Made by a program: the position numbers and the translations under genes. 11,800 bases of DNA, taken from positions 1-11,800 of the forward strand of contig CAMDLJ010000046.1 of the NCBI GenBank assembly GCA_945901665.1, in the 5' to 3' direction. Positions 1-8,407 of the stretch are shown here, in pieces. Each line of letters begins with the position of its first letter. Position 1 is the first letter of the stretch. The notes below the pieces were generated by a model. It saw only the letters and a program-made list of their open reading frames with translations. It had not been told where the DNA came from and ran no database searches. The stretch comes from Bordetella parapertussis. Lineage in GTDB: Bacteria > Pseudomonadota > Gammaproteobacteria > Burkholderiales > Burkholderiaceae.

Positions 1-44
1 GACTGGAGGAGGCCTGCATACCCCGAGATGGCGGTTTACGAGGG
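1..44. repeat. Direct repeat, copy 1
   Basis: Positions 1-37 are identical to 126-162. After one extra base (A at 38), the six bases CGAGGG at 39-44 match 163-168. The copies are 125 bp apart in the same orientation. The left end of this copy may be cut by the window edge. It lies in non-coding DNA beyond the ftsZ terminator. No terminal inverted repeats or transposase are visible, so I do not assign it to a known element class. Confidence 0.85.
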
Positions 45-55
45 TGGGCCCACCC
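42..55. repeat. 14-bp perfect palindrome
   Basis: GGGTGGGCCCACCC reads the same on both strands. It sits directly after repeat copy 1 and has no counterpart after copy 2. There is no loop, so it is more like a protein-binding site or a chance GC-rich palindrome than an RNA hairpin. No function is assigned. Confidence 0.5.
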
Positions 56-125
56 GAAGCACACAACAACGCAACTTAGAAACCGACACGAGCGGGTGTG
101 CGGGCCGACGACATTGGAGCGAAGC

Positions 126-168
126 GACTGGAGGAGGCCTGCATACCCCGAGATGGCGGTTTCGAGGG
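126..168. repeat. Direct repeat, copy 2
   Basis: This is the second copy of the 37-bp repeat (126-162), followed by the shared CGAGGG (163-168). It starts exactly 125 bp after copy 1 and ends 22 bp before the A-run of the ftsZ terminator. A further shared string, AACGCAAC, follows each copy at different offsets (68-75 and 181-188). The two units may therefore be diverged or deleted versions of one longer tandem unit. No reading frame here resembles a protein I recognise. Confidence 0.85.
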
Positions 169-190
169 GGAGTTCTGCACAACGCAACGC

Positions 191-217
191 AAAAAAAACG
201 GCCCGAAGGCCGTTTTT
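191..217 (-). terminator. Intrinsic terminator after ftsZ
   Basis: Read on the minus strand, this is a perfect stem AAAAACGGCC / GGCCGTTTTT closed by a TTCG (UUCG) tetraloop. It continues into a run of eight T on the 3' side. It begins 15 bp after the ftsZ stop codon, which is the right place to end the dcw transcript. The C(UUCG)G loop is a known exceptionally stable RNA tetraloop. On the plus strand the same hairpin is followed by five T, so it could also work weakly on a convergent transcript. Confidence 0.93.
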
Positions 218-232
218 GAAAGCGTGCGAAAT

Positions 233-1462
233 TCAGTCCGCTTGCTTGCGCAAAAAGGCTGGAATCTCGTAGTCGTCCATGCCACCAGAGGACATCGCAT
301 CCACCTTGGCTGCGGCATGCGTGCGGTTGGTGCGCCACACGCTGGGCACGGCCATACCGGTGTAGTCGGGCACCCCCACACCTGCACTCACCGTGCTGGC
401 TTGGGTGTTCACCTGGGTCGGTTGGGCCTCGGCGGGGCTGGGGTAAGCCATGCCATCGGTGCCGTTGCGCAACACCTGCAGCGGTGGGGCAGCACGGCGA
501 CCCGACTGGGCCAAGCCCGTGGCCACCACAGTGACGCGAATTTCATCGCCCAACTCGTCGTCATACGCGGTGCCGTAAATCACATGCGCATCGGCCGATG
601 CACTGGCGCGGATGGTGTTCATCGCTTCGCGCGACTCCGCCAGCTTCAAGCCACCCTTGGCCGCGGTGATCAGCACCAACACGCCTTTGGCACCCGACAT
701 GTCCACACCCTCCAGCAGCGGACACGCCACCGCTTGCTCGGCGGCGATGCGCGCGCGATCGGGGCCACTGGCTTTGGCCGTGCCCATCATGGCTTTGCCA
801 TGCTCGCTCATCACGGTGCGCACGTCTTCAAAGTCCACGTTGACCAAGGCTTCCACGTTGATGATCTCGGCGATTCCGCCCACCGAGTTTTTCAGCACGT
901 CGTTGGCAAAGGCAAACGCCTGGTCTTGCGTGACCTCTTCGCCCAACACCTGCTGCAGCTTTTCGTTCAAGACCACAATCAAGGAGTCCACATTGGCTTC
1001 CAGTTCCGACAAACCGGCCTCGGCATTCGTCAGGCGTCGGCCACCCTCCCACTCAAAGGGTTTGGTCACCACACCCACGGTCAAGATGTTCATCTCGCGG
1101 GCGATGCGCGCCACCACAGGTGCTGCACCCGTGCCGGTGCCGCCACCCATGCCTGCGGTGATGAACAACATGTGCGCGCCTTCCAGTGCCGCGCGGATGT
1201 CTTCTTCAGCGGCCATGGCCGCATCACGCCCGCGCTCGGGTCGGCTGCCCGCACCCAAGCCGCTTTGACCGAGTTGGATCACCTTGTGCGCCGCGCTGCG
1301 GCGCAGTGCTTGCGCGTCGGTGTTGGCACAAATGAACTCCACGCCTTGCACATGGGTGTTGATCATGTGTTCGACCGCGTTGCCGCCGCCGCCACCCACG
1401 CCAATCACCTTGATCATGGTGCCTGAGTTGAACGCCTCTTCTTCAACCATTTCGATGCTCAT
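233..1462 (-). CDS. ftsZ: Cell division GTPase FtsZ
   Basis: FtsZ is a tubulin homologue that polymerises with GTP into the cytoplasmic Z-ring at midcell. The product is 409 residues. The glycine-rich T1 loop GVGGGGGNAVEHM is at 21-33, and NTDAQAL is at 47-53. The tubulin signature GMGGGTGTGAAP is at 104-115. The catalytic T7 region NVDFEDVRTVMSE (208-220) keeps Asp210 and Asp213. A variable linker covers roughly 320-395. It leads to the conserved C-terminal peptide DYEIPAFLRKQAD (397-409), which binds FtsA and other partners. The start at 1462 is chosen because AGGAG lies 7 nt upstream and the N-terminus is then of normal length. An in-frame ATG at 1525 would add 21 basic residues unlike the family. 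It is the last gene before a strong terminator and is separated from ftsA by 164 bp, which allows its own promoter or leader control. Confidence 0.98.
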   Translation of the reverse strand: MSIEMVEEEAFNSGTMIKVIGVGGGGGNAVEHMINTHVQGVEFICANTDAQALRRSAAHKVIQLGQSGLGAGSRPERGRDAAMAAEEDIRAALEGAHMLFITAGMGGGTGTGAAPVVARIAREMNILTVGVVTKPFEWEGGRRLTNAEAGLSELEANVDSLIVVLNEKLQQVLGEEVTQDQAFAFANDVLKNSVGGIAEIINVEALVNVDFEDVRTVMSEHGKAMMGTAKASGPDRARIAAEQAVACPLLEGVDMSGAKGVLVLITAAKGGLKLAESREAMNTIRASASADAHVIYGTAYDDELGDEIRVTVVATGLAQSGRRAAPPLQVLRNGTDGMAYPSPAEAQPTQVNTQASTVSAGVGVPDYTGMAVPSVWRTNRTHAAAKVDAMSSGGMDDYEIPAFLRKQAD

Positions 1463-1626
1463 TTTTCTACTCCTATTGATCCGTTGTTTGCAGTTGCCAA
1501 GTGTTTTTTTATATTTGCGATTCATTCATCCATCTGGGGGTGCACCACGGCAACAAGGTCGCCATCGCCACACCCCCCATGCGGGCGGACTGGCGCGGGC
1601 CATGGCCAACCATTGGGTGTTGTTCA
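1463..1626 (-). promoter_or_regulatory. ftsA-ftsZ spacer, possible ftsZ leader/promoter
   Basis: This 164-bp spacer is the only sizeable gap in an otherwise packed operon. Its half near ftsZ is A/T-rich. TATAAA (minus strand, 1508-1513) could serve as a -10 box, but no good -35 is seen 16-18 bp upstream. The half near ftsA is GC-rich and holds a small possible hairpin at 1549-1563 (GGCGAC, loop CTT, GTTGCC, with one G-T pair). Extra ftsZ promoters within or after ftsA are known in other bacteria. That this spacer contains one is inference, supported mainly by its length and base composition. Confidence 0.35.
1470..1474 (-). promoter_or_regulatory. Ribosome binding site of ftsZ
   Basis: AGGAG on the minus strand lies 7 nt before the ATG at 1462. 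It decides the ftsZ start against the in-frame upstream ATG at 1525, which has no such motif at the right distance. Confidence 0.85.
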
Positions 1627-2856
1627 TCAGAAGTTCCCCACCAACCAGTCCTTGATGCGACCCAACGCGGTCTGCACCGAACCATTGTTTTGCGCCACCT
1701 TGAAGCCACGCAAACGCGCCAATCGGGCCTCTTCGAGCAGGCCCATCACGGTGGCCGCGCGCGGCTGGGCCACCATATCGGCCAAGGCGCCGTTGTACTG
1801 TGGCAAACCCCTGCGCACAGGCTTTAAAAAGATGTCCTCTCCCAGCTCGACCATGCCGGGCATGATGGCGCTGCCGCCGGTGAGCACAATGCCCGAGGAC
1901 AGCACCTCCTCAAAGCCGGACTCGCGGATGACTTGCAGCACCAGTGAGAAAATTTCTTCCACCCGGGGTTCGATCACCCCGGCCAAAGCTTGGCGGCTGA
2001 GCATGCGCGGGCCCCGGTCGCCCAAGCCGGGCACTTCCACTTGCATCTCTGGATTGGCCAGCAATTGCTTGGCATAGCCAGACTCGACCTTGATGTCTTC
2101 GGCGTCTTTGGTCGGCGTGCGCAAGGCCATGGCGATGTCGCTGGTGATCAAGTCGCCAGCGATGGGGATGACCGCCGTGTGGCGGATCGCGCCACCGGTG
2201 AAGATGGCCACATCGGTGGTGCCCGCGCCAATGTCCACCAGCGCCACGCCCAGCTCTTTTTCGTCCGCGGTCAGCACCGAATAGCTCGAGGCCAGGGGGT
2301 TGAGCATCAACTGCTCCACATCCAGGCCACAGCGGCGCACGCACTTGATGATGTTTTCGGCCGCGCTTTGGGCCCCGGTGACGATGTGCACCTTGGCTTC
2401 CAAGCGGATACCGCTCATGCCAATCGGCTCTTTCACATCTTGCCCGTCGATGACAAACTCTTGCGGCTCAACCAGCAACAAACGCTGGTCGGTGGAGATG
2501 TTGATCGCTTTGGCGGTCTCCACCACCCGGGCCACATCGGGGGCAGTGACCTCGCGGTCCTTGACCGCCACCATGCCACTGGAGTTCATGCCACGAATGT
2601 GGCTGCCGGTGATGCCGGTGTAGACCTTGGTGATTTTGCAGTCGGCCATGAATTCGGCCTCTTTCAACGCCGCTTGGATGCTTTGCACCGTGGCGTCGAT
2701 ATTGACCACCACGCCGCGCTTGAGGCCGTTGCTGGGCGCGACCCCCATGCCAGCGATCTTGAGCTCTCCCCCCGGCAAGACCTCGGCCACCACCGCCATC
2801 ACTTTGCTGGTGCCAATGTCCAGGCCCACCACCAAATCTTTGTATTCTTTTGCCAT
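1627..2856 (-). CDS. ftsA: Cell division protein FtsA
   Basis: FtsA is an actin-like ATPase that tethers FtsZ filaments to the inner membrane and recruits later divisome proteins. The product is 409 residues, close to the usual 420. Actin-fold nucleotide motifs are phosphate 1 GLDIGTSKV (11-19), phosphate 2 VDIGAGTTDV (207-216) and the adenosine motif LTGGSA (325-330). The FtsA-specific 1C subdomain lies at about 84-162. The last 13 residues, ALGRIKDWLVGNF, form the expected amphipathic membrane-targeting helix after a short variable linker. The start has AAGGA 6 nt upstream. The gene follows ftsQ after a 14-bp gap and precedes ftsZ, its direct partner, by 164 bp. Nothing is missing or unusual. 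Confidence 0.98.
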   Translation of the reverse strand: MAKEYKDLVVGLDIGTSKVMAVVAEVLPGGELKIAGMGVAPSNGLKRGVVVNIDATVQSIQAALKEAEFMADCKITKVYTGITGSHIRGMNSSGMVAVKDREVTAPDVARVVETAKAINISTDQRLLLVEPQEFVIDGQDVKEPIGMSGIRLEAKVHIVTGAQSAAENIIKCVRRCGLDVEQLMLNPLASSYSVLTADEKELGVALVDIGAGTTDVAIFTGGAIRHTAVIPIAGDLITSDIAMALRTPTKDAEDIKVESGYAKQLLANPEMQVEVPGLGDRGPRMLSRQALAGVIEPRVEEIFSLVLQVIRESGFEEVLSSGIVLTGGSAIMPGMVELGEDIFLKPVRRGLPQYNGALADMVAQPRAATVMGLLEEARLARLRGFKVAQNNGSVQTALGRIKDWLVGNF

Positions 2857-2862
2857 TTGAAT

Positions 2863-2867
2863 TCCTT
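2863..2867 (-). promoter_or_regulatory. Ribosome binding site of ftsA
   Basis: AAGGA on the minus strand lies 6 nt before the ftsA ATG, inside the 14-bp ftsQ-ftsA gap. It supports the start at 2856. Confidence 0.75.
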
Positions 2868-2870
2868 GTC

Positions 2871-3689
2871 TTACCTTTTGAGGCCCTGGTTTTCCAGCGT
2901 GCTCACCCCACGCAAGCGCAGCGCATATCCGTTGTCGTGGCGCAAATCGGCCGACTCCATGGCGCTGACCCGGCGCCCATAGCGGCTGGCCACTTGGGTC
3001 AAGGTTTGGGTCAGTCGCTGCACCCTCTCTTGCACCTGCGGGGCTTGGCCTCGTCCCAACTCAACCACCGATCCCCCTTCCAAATGGGCGCGCCAACTGC
3101 CCCGCGCGGTCAGCTCCAAGCTGCTGAGCTCAAAGCGCAACTGGCCAAACATGGGCGATAGCAAGCGGTACAAGCCCAGCACCTCGGCCGATTGCGCATC
3201 GGGCCCGATCAACCGCGGCATGCGCTCGACATCAGCCTCGGCCACATTGGCCTCGAACAACTCGCCTTGTTGATTGACCATGCGTGCATCGCCCTCGTTG
3301 CCCCACACGGCGACGGGTTGGTGCTCTTCCAGGGTGACGCGCAAGCGATTGGGAAACTCCCGGCGCACCACCGCGCGGCGCACCCAAGGCACTGCCTCAA
3401 AGCTGGCGCGCGCATGGGCCAGGTCCATGGTGAAAAAATTGCCGATCAATCGGGGTGCCACATTGGCGCGCAAGGTGACTTCATTGCTGTGCGTCACATC
3501 GCCGTCCACGATGATCTGCTGCAAGCTGAAATTGGCGTGGCGCACCGCCCACCACAGCGCCGCTCCAATCAGCATGGCGATGAAGGCCATCAACAGCACA
3601 TTGGCCATGGCGTTCATCCATCTGGCGTCCCAGGGCACCTCGACGGGCACCACCCGGGGTGGGCGCACTTTGCGTTGCATCACCGTCAT
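2871..3689 (-). CDS. ftsQ: Cell division protein FtsQ
   Basis: FtsQ is a bitopic inner-membrane divisome protein; with FtsB and FtsL it links the cytoplasmic ring to septal peptidoglycan synthesis. The product is 272 residues (E. coli FtsQ is 276). A short basic cytoplasmic tail with RKVRPPR precedes one hydrophobic segment at about 28-49. The POTRA domain follows at about 54-123 ([12 protein letters not shown] to [16 protein letters not shown]), then the beta domain to about 250. The ATG at 3689 is chosen because it forms an ATGA overlap with the ddl stop, as at the other junctions. A second ATG three codons in (3680) is possible. No clear Shine-Dalgarno sequence precedes either, so translation probably depends on coupling to ddl. 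A longer in-frame extension to 3890 would run inside ddl and is rejected. Confidence 0.95.
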   Translation of the reverse strand: MTVMQRKVRPPRVVPVEVPWDARWMNAMANVLLMAFIAMLIGAALWWAVRHANFSLQQIIVDGDVTHSNEVTLRANVAPRLIGNFFTMDLAHARASFEAVPWVRRAVVRREFPNRLRVTLEEHQPVAVWGNEGDARMVNQQGELFEANVAEADVERMPRLIGPDAQSAEVLGLYRLLSPMFGQLRFELSSLELTARGSWRAHLEGGSVVELGRGQAPQVQERVQRLTQTLTQVASRYGRRVSAMESADLRHDNGYALRLRGVSTLENQGLKR

Positions 3690-4657
3690 GGTGCGACCCC
3701 GCTGCGGCTGTCCAAACTGGCACTGGCGATCAAGCGCAAACACAGGTCTTCGTAAGAGATGCCCGCTGCACGCGCCGACATCGGCACCAAGGAGTGGCTG
3801 GTCATGCCCGGTGAGGTGTTCATCTCGAGCAAAAAGGCTTTGCGGTCGCTGGCGCGAATCATCAAATCGGCGCGGCCCCAACCCCGGCATCCCAAGCTGC
3901 GGTAAGCGGCCACAACCTGTTGCTGAATGGCCTGTTCCTCAGATGCGGGCAAGCCGCTGGGGCAGTGGTATTGCACCGTGTCGGTGAAATATTTGTTTTG
4001 GTAATCGTAGTCACCCAAGGGCGCAGCAATGCGCACGATGGGCAAGGCCACCGCACTGGCCCCTTCGCCCAACACCGGACAGGTGATTTCGTCGCCGTCG
4101 ATGAAGGCCTCGCACAATAACTCGGGGTCGTAGCGGGTGGCCAATGCGGCGGCGGCGGCCATGGCACTGGCTTGGCTGACCTTGGTCACGCCAATGGACG
4201 AGCCCTCGCGCGGGGGCTTGACGATCAAAGGCAGGCCCAACTCAGCCGGGACGGCGGCGATCCGCGCTTCGCTTTGCTCGGCCGGGCTCAGGCACACCGA
4301 TGCGGGCGTGTCCAGACCGTGGCTGCGCCACAGGCGCTTGGTCATGACCTTGTCCATGGCGATGGCCGAGGCCATCACGCCAGATCCGGTGTACGGAATA
4401 CCCAGCAACTCCAAGGCCCCCTGCACCGTGCCGTCTTCGCCATGGCGACCATGCAAAGCAATGAACACATGGGTGGTACCCAAGCCACGCAAAGCCGACA
4501 GGTCTTGGGATGCGGGGTCAAAGGCCTGGGCTTGCACCCCTTTGGACAGCAAGGCTTGCAACACACCTTGGCCCGACATCAAAGAGATGTCGCGCTCGGC
4601 CGAGTCGCCGCCCATCAGCACGGCGACGCGGGCGCTGCTGAGGTCAAAGCCACTCAT
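3686..4657 (-). CDS. ddl: D-alanine--D-alanine ligase
   Basis: This cytoplasmic ATP-grasp enzyme joins two D-alanines into the dipeptide that MurF adds to the peptidoglycan precursor. The product is 323 residues, typical of DdlB-type enzymes. N-terminal motif [10 protein letters not shown] (16-25) carries the catalytic Glu. HGRHGEDG is at 69-76, [11 protein letters not shown] (147-157) in the ATP-grasp region, and DYDYQNKY (216-223) in the omega loop. Metal- and D-Ala-binding motifs are GWGRADLM (259-266) and [15 protein letters not shown] (278-292). The start at 4657 overlaps the murC stop as ATGA and is preceded by AGGGGT 6 nt upstream. An in-frame ATG at 4726 lies inside murC and is rejected. 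Its place between murC and ftsQ matches ddlB in E. coli. Confidence 0.98.
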   Translation of the reverse strand: MSGFDLSSARVAVLMGGDSAERDISLMSGQGVLQALLSKGVQAQAFDPASQDLSALRGLGTTHVFIALHGRHGEDGTVQGALELLGIPYTGSGVMASAIAMDKVMTKRLWRSHGLDTPASVCLSPAEQSEARIAAVPAELGLPLIVKPPREGSSIGVTKVSQASAMAAAAALATRYDPELLCEAFIDGDEITCPVLGEGASAVALPIVRIAAPLGDYDYQNKYFTDTVQYHCPSGLPASEEQAIQQQVVAAYRSLGCRGWGRADLMIRASDRKAFLLEMNTSPGMTSHSLVPMSARAAGISYEDLCLRLIASASLDSRSGVAP

Positions 4658-6066
4658 GGTTTCACCCCTGGGCTCAATTGCATGATGTGCTGCGGCACCT
4701 GGCCAATGCTGCCAGCACCCATGCACAGCACCACGTCGCCGGGCAGGGCCTGGGCCAAGATGTGCTCGGACATGTCGGTAATCGCGTCCACATACGCCAA
4801 GGTCTGGTCACCCGCCATGCGCAAGGCGCGCGCCAGGGCCCGGCCATCGGCACCAGCGATGGGTGCCTCGCCAGCAGCGTATACCTCGGACAAACACAGC
4901 ACATCGACTCGGCGCAGCACCTGTACAAAGTCTTCAAAACAATCGCGGGTGCGGGTGAAGCGGTGCGGCTGAAACGCCAGCACCAAGCGTCGCCCGGCAA
5001 ATGCCCCGCGTGCCGCCGCCACCGTGGCGGCAATTTCCACCGGGTGGTGGCCATAGTCTTCGATCAAGGTGAAGTGGCCTGCGCCCGTGCGGGTGGGCAC
5101 TTCACCATGGCGCTGGAAGCGCCGGCCCACGCCCTTGAACTGGGACAGGGCGGTTTGCACCGCGCTGTCGGGCACGCCCAACTCCACCGCCACGGCGATG
5201 GCGGCCAAGGCATTGAGCACGTTGTGCTCACCGGCCAGGTTGAGGGTGATGTCCATCTCAGGCAAGCGGATGCCATTGCTGCGGGTCACACCAAAGTGCA
5301 TGCGCCCGTTGTCGGCGCGCACGCTGTGGCCGCGCACCTGTGCAGATTCGCCAAAGCCGTAACTGGTGATGGGCCGCGACACCTGGGGCAAGATGCTGCG
5401 CACGGCCGCATCGTCGGTGCACAGCACCGCCGCACCATAAAACGGCATGCGGTGCAAAAACTCCACGAAGGCGTTTTTCAAACGTCCAAAGTCGTGGCCG
5501 TAGGTTTCCATGTGATCGGCATCGATGTTGGTCACCACCGACATCACCGGCATCAGGTTCAAAAACGAGGCGTCGGACTCATCGGCCTCGACCACGATGT
5601 ACTCGCCACTGCCCAAGCGCGCATGCGCGCCCGCGCTGTTCAAGCGCCCACCGATGACAAAGGTCGGGTCCATGCCGGCCTCGGCCAGCACACTGGCGAC
5701 CAAACTGGTGGTGGTGGTTTTGCCATGCGTGCCAGCAATGGCAACGCCCTTTTTCAAGCGCATCAACTCGGCCAACATGACCGCACGCGGCACCACTGGG
5801 ATGAGCTTGGCATGGGCCGCCACCACCTCGGGGTTGTCTGCATGCACCGCCGTCGAGGTGACCACTGCATCGGCACCCGCGATGTGAGCCGCCGCATGGC
5901 CAACTTGGATGCCCATGCCCAAAGCGCGCAAGCGCGCCAAGGTGGGGCCCTCGGCCAAGTCCGAGCCCGACACCACATAACCCAGGTTGTGCAGCACCTC
6001 GGCAATGCCGCTCATGCCGGCCCCGCCGATGCCCACGAAATGGATGTGACGAATGGCTTGCTTCAT
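4654..6066 (-). CDS. murC: UDP-N-acetylmuramate--L-alanine ligase MurC
   Basis: MurC uses ATP to add L-alanine to UDP-MurNAc, the first amino acid of the stem peptide, in the cytoplasm. The product is 470 residues. The Rossmann-type N-domain has [12 protein letters not shown] (12-23) for the UDP-substrate. The central domain holds the P-loop [10 protein letters not shown] (112-121), EADESD (160-165), [11 protein letters not shown] (180-190) and [11 protein letters not shown] (279-289). The C-domain has GVGRRFQ (312-318), DYGHHP (337-342), QPHRFTRT (366-373) and GAGS (450-453). The start at 6066 forms an ATGA overlap with the murG stop and leaves almost nothing before the first beta strand. 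The preceding GGGGTGG is only a modest Shine-Dalgarno match. A further 57 in-frame upstream residues would lie inside murG and are rejected. Confidence 0.98.
   Translation of the reverse strand: MKQAIRHIHFVGIGGAGMSGIAEVLHNLGYVVSGSDLAEGPTLARLRALGMGIQVGHAAAHIAGADAVVTSTAVHADNPEVVAAHAKLIPVVPRAVMLAELMRLKKGVAIAGTHGKTTTTSLVASVLAEAGMDPTFVIGGRLNSAGAHARLGSGEYIVVEADESDASFLNLMPVMSVVTNIDADHMETYGHDFGRLKNAFVEFLHRMPFYGAAVLCTDDAAVRSILPQVSRPITSYGFGESAQVRGHSVRADNGRMHFGVTRSNGIRLPEMDITLNLAGEHNVLNALAAIAVAVELGVPDSAVQTALSQFKGVGRRFQRHGEVPTRTGAGHFTLIEDYGHHPVEIAATVAAARGAFAGRRLVLAFQPHRFTRTRDCFEDFVQVLRRVDVLCLSEVYAAGEAPIAGADGRALARALRMAGDQTLAYVDAITDMSEHILAQALPGDVVLCMGAGSIGQVPQHIMQLSPGVKP
4664..4669 (-). promoter_or_regulatory. 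Ribosome binding site of ddl
   Basis: AGGGGT on the minus strand lies 6 nt before the ATG at 4657, within the murC coding end. It favours that start over the upstream in-frame ATG at 4726. Confidence 0.6.
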
Positions 6067-7142
6067 GCGGCCACCCCGCTGCGCAGTTGTTCGCAGGCTT
6101 GCACCACCTCGGTAGCGGCATCGGGTTTGGCCAACTGGTGGGCGCGCTCGGCCATGGCCAGCAAATCCAACCGGTTCAAGCCACCCAACCACTGCGCCAA
6201 TCGTTCGGCGCTGAGTTCGGTTTGCGGCCACAGCCAAGCGGCCTGCGCCGCGCTGAGAAAACGCGCGTTGTGGGTTTGGTGGTCGTCCACCGCATGGGGA
6301 AAGGGCACCAACAAAGACGCCACGCCCAGGGCCGCCAATTCGGTGACGGTGCTGGCACCAGCACGGCAGATCACCACATCGGCCTGGGCCATGGCTTGGG
6401 CGGTGTCGTCAATGAAGGGTGTGAGTTGGGCCTGCACGCCCGCCTGGGCATAGGCTTGGCGCAAGCTGTCGATGTGGCGCTCGCCGCTTTGGTGCAACAC
6501 TTGCGGCCGATCGGCAGCGGGCATGCGTGCCAGCGCCGCCGGCAAAGCTGCATTGAGTGCTTGGGCACCTAAACTGCCACCCAGCACCAACACCTGCAAG
6601 GGGCCACTTCGCTTTGCAAACCGCACCGCGGGCTCAGCTTGCTGGGCAAAAGATGCGCGCAAGGGGTTGCCAATCCACTCGCCCCGGGGGATGGCACCAG
6701 GGAACGCACAAAACACCCGATCGGCCACCCGCGCCAAGCACCGGTTGGCCATGCCTGCGATGGAATTTTGCTCGTGGAGTACCAAGGGACGGCCACACAG
6801 CACGCCCATCATGCCGCCGGGAAAGCTGATGTAACCGCCCAGGCCTACCACCACATCGGGGCGCACGCGGCGCACCACTTGCAAGCTTTGCCAAAAGGCT
6901 TGCAGCAACTTCATGGGCAAAGTGACCCAACTCGCCAAGCCTTTGCCGCGCACCCCTGAAAATTGGACGGCCTCAAAAGCAAAACCTTGGGGCGGCACCA
7001 AGCGGCTTTCCATGCTCGGGGTTGGCGCGCCCAGCCAATGCACATGCCAACCGCGTTCACGCAAACCTTGGGCCACGGCCAAGCCCGGGAAAATGTGGCC
7101 GCCAGTGCCGCCGGCCATGACCAGTGCCACGCCCGCGCTCAT
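6063..7142 (-). CDS. murG: Lipid II synthase MurG (GlcNAc transferase)
   Basis: MurG is a peripheral membrane glycosyltransferase (GT28, GT-B fold) on the cytoplasmic face. It transfers GlcNAc from UDP-GlcNAc to lipid I, making lipid II. The product is 359 residues (E. coli 355). The N-domain has [12 protein letters not shown] (11-22), [11 protein letters not shown] (100-110) and HEQNSIAG (123-130). The C-domain has GNPLR (158-162), GGSLGA (188-193) and the UDP-GlcNAc site [15 protein letters not shown] (259-273), followed by [15 protein letters not shown] (279-293). The start has GGAGG 6 nt upstream and overlaps the ftsW stop as ATGA. Its substrate comes from MraY and its product goes to FtsW, both encoded just upstream. 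Confidence 0.98.
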   Translation of the reverse strand: MSAGVALVMAGGTGGHIFPGLAVAQGLRERGWHVHWLGAPTPSMESRLVPPQGFAFEAVQFSGVRGKGLASWVTLPMKLLQAFWQSLQVVRRVRPDVVVGLGGYISFPGGMMGVLCGRPLVLHEQNSIAGMANRCLARVADRVFCAFPGAIPRGEWIGNPLRASFAQQAEPAVRFAKRSGPLQVLVLGGSLGAQALNAALPAALARMPAADRPQVLHQSGERHIDSLRQAYAQAGVQAQLTPFIDDTAQAMAQADVVICRAGASTVTELAALGVASLLVPFPHAVDDHQTHNARFLSAAQAAWLWPQTELSAERLAQWLGGLNRLDLLAMAERAHQLAKPDAATEVVQACEQLRSGVAA

Positions 7143-8407
7143 ACCCGGCCTCCGTGCATCAGCTGTCGGTTTTCATGGTCCACCCGCAACACAATGGCCA
7201 GGGCCACCAAATTGAGCAAGATGGCCGAACCGCCGTAACTCATCAAGGGCAAGGTCAAGCCCTTGGTGGGCAAGGCGCCCAGGTTCACGCCCATGTTGAT
7301 GAAGGCCTGAAAACCCACCCAAACGCCCACACCCTGGGCCACCAAGCCCGAAAACACGCGGTCCATGGCAATGGCTTGGCGGCCAATGTGCATGATGCGC
7401 CGGGTCAACCACAAGAACAAAACGATCATGGTCACCACGCCCACAAACCCAAACTCTTCGCCAATCACGGCGAGCAAAAAGTCGGTGTGTGCCTCTGGTA
7501 ACCAGTGCAGTTTTTCCACACTGCCGCCCAGGCCGACACCAAAAATCTCGCCTCGCCCAATGGCGATCAGTGAGTGCGACAACTGGTAACCCTTGCCCAA
7601 AGCGTACTTGGGGTCCCAGGGGTTGAGGTAAGCAAAGATGCGCTCTCGGCGCCATTCGCTCAAAGCAATCATCAGCACAAATGCAATGAGCAGCACAAAA
7701 GCGATCAAGAAAAACATCCGGGCGTTGACACCGCCCAAGAACAAAATACCCATGGCGATCATGGCAATCACCATGAAGGCGCCCATATCGGGCTCGGCCA
7801 GCAGCAAAGAGCCCACCACCGCCACGGCCACCCCCATGGGTGCGACGGCGCTGAAAAACTTTTCCTTCACCTCCATTTTGCGCACCATGTAATTGGCGGC
7901 GTACAAAAGCACACCCAGCTTGGCCAACTCTGAGGGTTGAAAGTTGATGAAGCCCATGGCAATCCAGCGCCGCGCCCCATTGACCTCTTTGCCAATGCCG
8001 GGAATGAGCACCACGATGAGCAACACCAGCGAGGCAATGAACAGCCATGGCGCCCATTTGTCCCAGGTGTCCATGGGCACTTGGTAGGCCAGCGCAGCCG
8101 CCACCAAGGCCACGCCAATGGCAGCGATGTGGCGCAATAAAAAGTGGTTTTGGGCGTAGTTGCTAAAGCGCGGGTTGTCCGGCATGGCGATGGAGGCCGA
8201 ATACACCATCACCAAGCCCCACAGCAGCAAGGTGACCGCCACCCAAATCAAAGGCTGGTCAAAGCCCTTGACCCGCACCGGTGCGGCCCGGGTGCGGGTG
8301 AACTCGGTGCCGTGTACCCGCACGGGCAAAGCGTCCGGGCCTGCGTCGGGCGCATTGCCGCGCCAACGGCCCCAGGCGTCACCCAGTTTGTGCGCCAGCG
8401 CGCTCAT
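7139..8407 (-). CDS. ftsW: Septal peptidoglycan polymerase FtsW
   Basis: FtsW is a SEDS-family glycosyltransferase of the inner membrane that polymerises lipid II at the septum together with FtsI. The product is 422 residues. A polar cytoplasmic N-terminus of about 50 residues is followed by about ten hydrophobic segments. SEDS motifs are NGARRWI (143-149), FQPSELAK (156-163), EPDMG (205-209), [10 protein letters not shown] (301-310) with the presumed catalytic Asp309, and EEFGF (317-321). The C-terminal signature [20 protein letters not shown] (371-390) is followed by YGGS. The start at 8407 gives an ATGA overlap with the murD stop and has GGAGG 7 nt upstream. An ATG five codons further up (8422) is less likely. 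FtsW rather than RodA is chosen because of the dcw context and sequence. Confidence 0.97.
   Translation of the reverse strand: MSALAHKLGDAWGRWRGNAPDAGPDALPVRVHGTEFTRTRAAPVRVKGFDQPLIWVAVTLLLWGLVMVYSASIAMPDNPRFSNYAQNHFLLRHIAAIGVALVAAALAYQVPMDTWDKWAPWLFIASLVLLIVVLIPGIGKEVNGARRWIAMGFINFQPSELAKLGVLLYAANYMVRKMEVKEKFFSAVAPMGVAVAVVGSLLLAEPDMGAFMVIAMIAMGILFLGGVNARMFFLIAFVLLIAFVLMIALSEWRRERIFAYLNPWDPKYALGKGYQLSHSLIAIGRGEIFGVGLGGSVEKLHWLPEAHTDFLLAVIGEEFGFVGVVTMIVLFLWLTRRIMHIGRQAIAMDRVFSGLVAQGVGVWVGFQAFINMGVNLGALPTKGLTLPLMSYGGSAILLNLVALAIVLRVDHENRQLMHGGRV
7149..7153 (-). promoter_or_regulatory. Ribosome binding site of murG
   Basis: GGAGG on the minus strand lies 6 nt before the ATG at 7142, inside the last codons of ftsW. 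Confidence 0.8.

Noticed and set aside
1..190. A CRISPR array or insertion-sequence end suggested by the spaced repeats.
   Set aside because: There are only two copies, with an 88-bp spacing that is too long for a CRISPR spacer. No terminal inverted repeats, target duplication or transposase are visible.
28..219. A possible small plus-strand gene of 63 codons over the repeat region.
   Set aside because: No suitable Shine-Dalgarno sequence lies at the right spacing and there is no recognisable product. The frame runs through both repeat copies and the terminator hairpin.
98..1426. A long plus-strand open frame (442 codons) opposite ftsZ.
   Set aside because: It is exactly antisense to an unmistakable ftsZ and is rich in His, Gly, Ala and Arg, as expected from the reverse complement of GC-biased codons. 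It contains no recognisable domain, and it would read through the ftsZ terminator.
1463..1525. A 21-residue N-terminal extension of FtsZ from an upstream in-frame ATG.
   Set aside because: The extension is basic and unlike FtsZ N-termini. The ATG at 1462 has a good Shine-Dalgarno sequence at the right spacing.
1990..2982. A plus-strand open frame (330 codons) opposite ftsA and the end of ftsQ.
   Set aside because: It is antisense to conserved coding sequence, has shadow-type composition and crosses a gene boundary with no motif of its own.
3690..3890. A 67-residue N-terminal extension of FtsQ.
   Set aside because: It lies wholly inside the conserved ddl 3' end and would place an unrelated Arg/Gln-rich stretch before the short cytoplasmic tail. 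The ATGA overlap start matches the family length.
6067..6237. A 57-residue N-terminal extension of MurC.
   Set aside because: It is encoded inside the murG 3' end. MurC normally begins just before the [12 protein letters not shown] motif, which the start at 6066 gives.
4678..6453. The longest plus-strand open frame (591 codons), opposite murC and murG.
   Set aside because: It spans two intact genes on the other strand, shows the same His/Gly/Gln-rich antisense composition and has no family resemblance. It is a by-product of high GC content.
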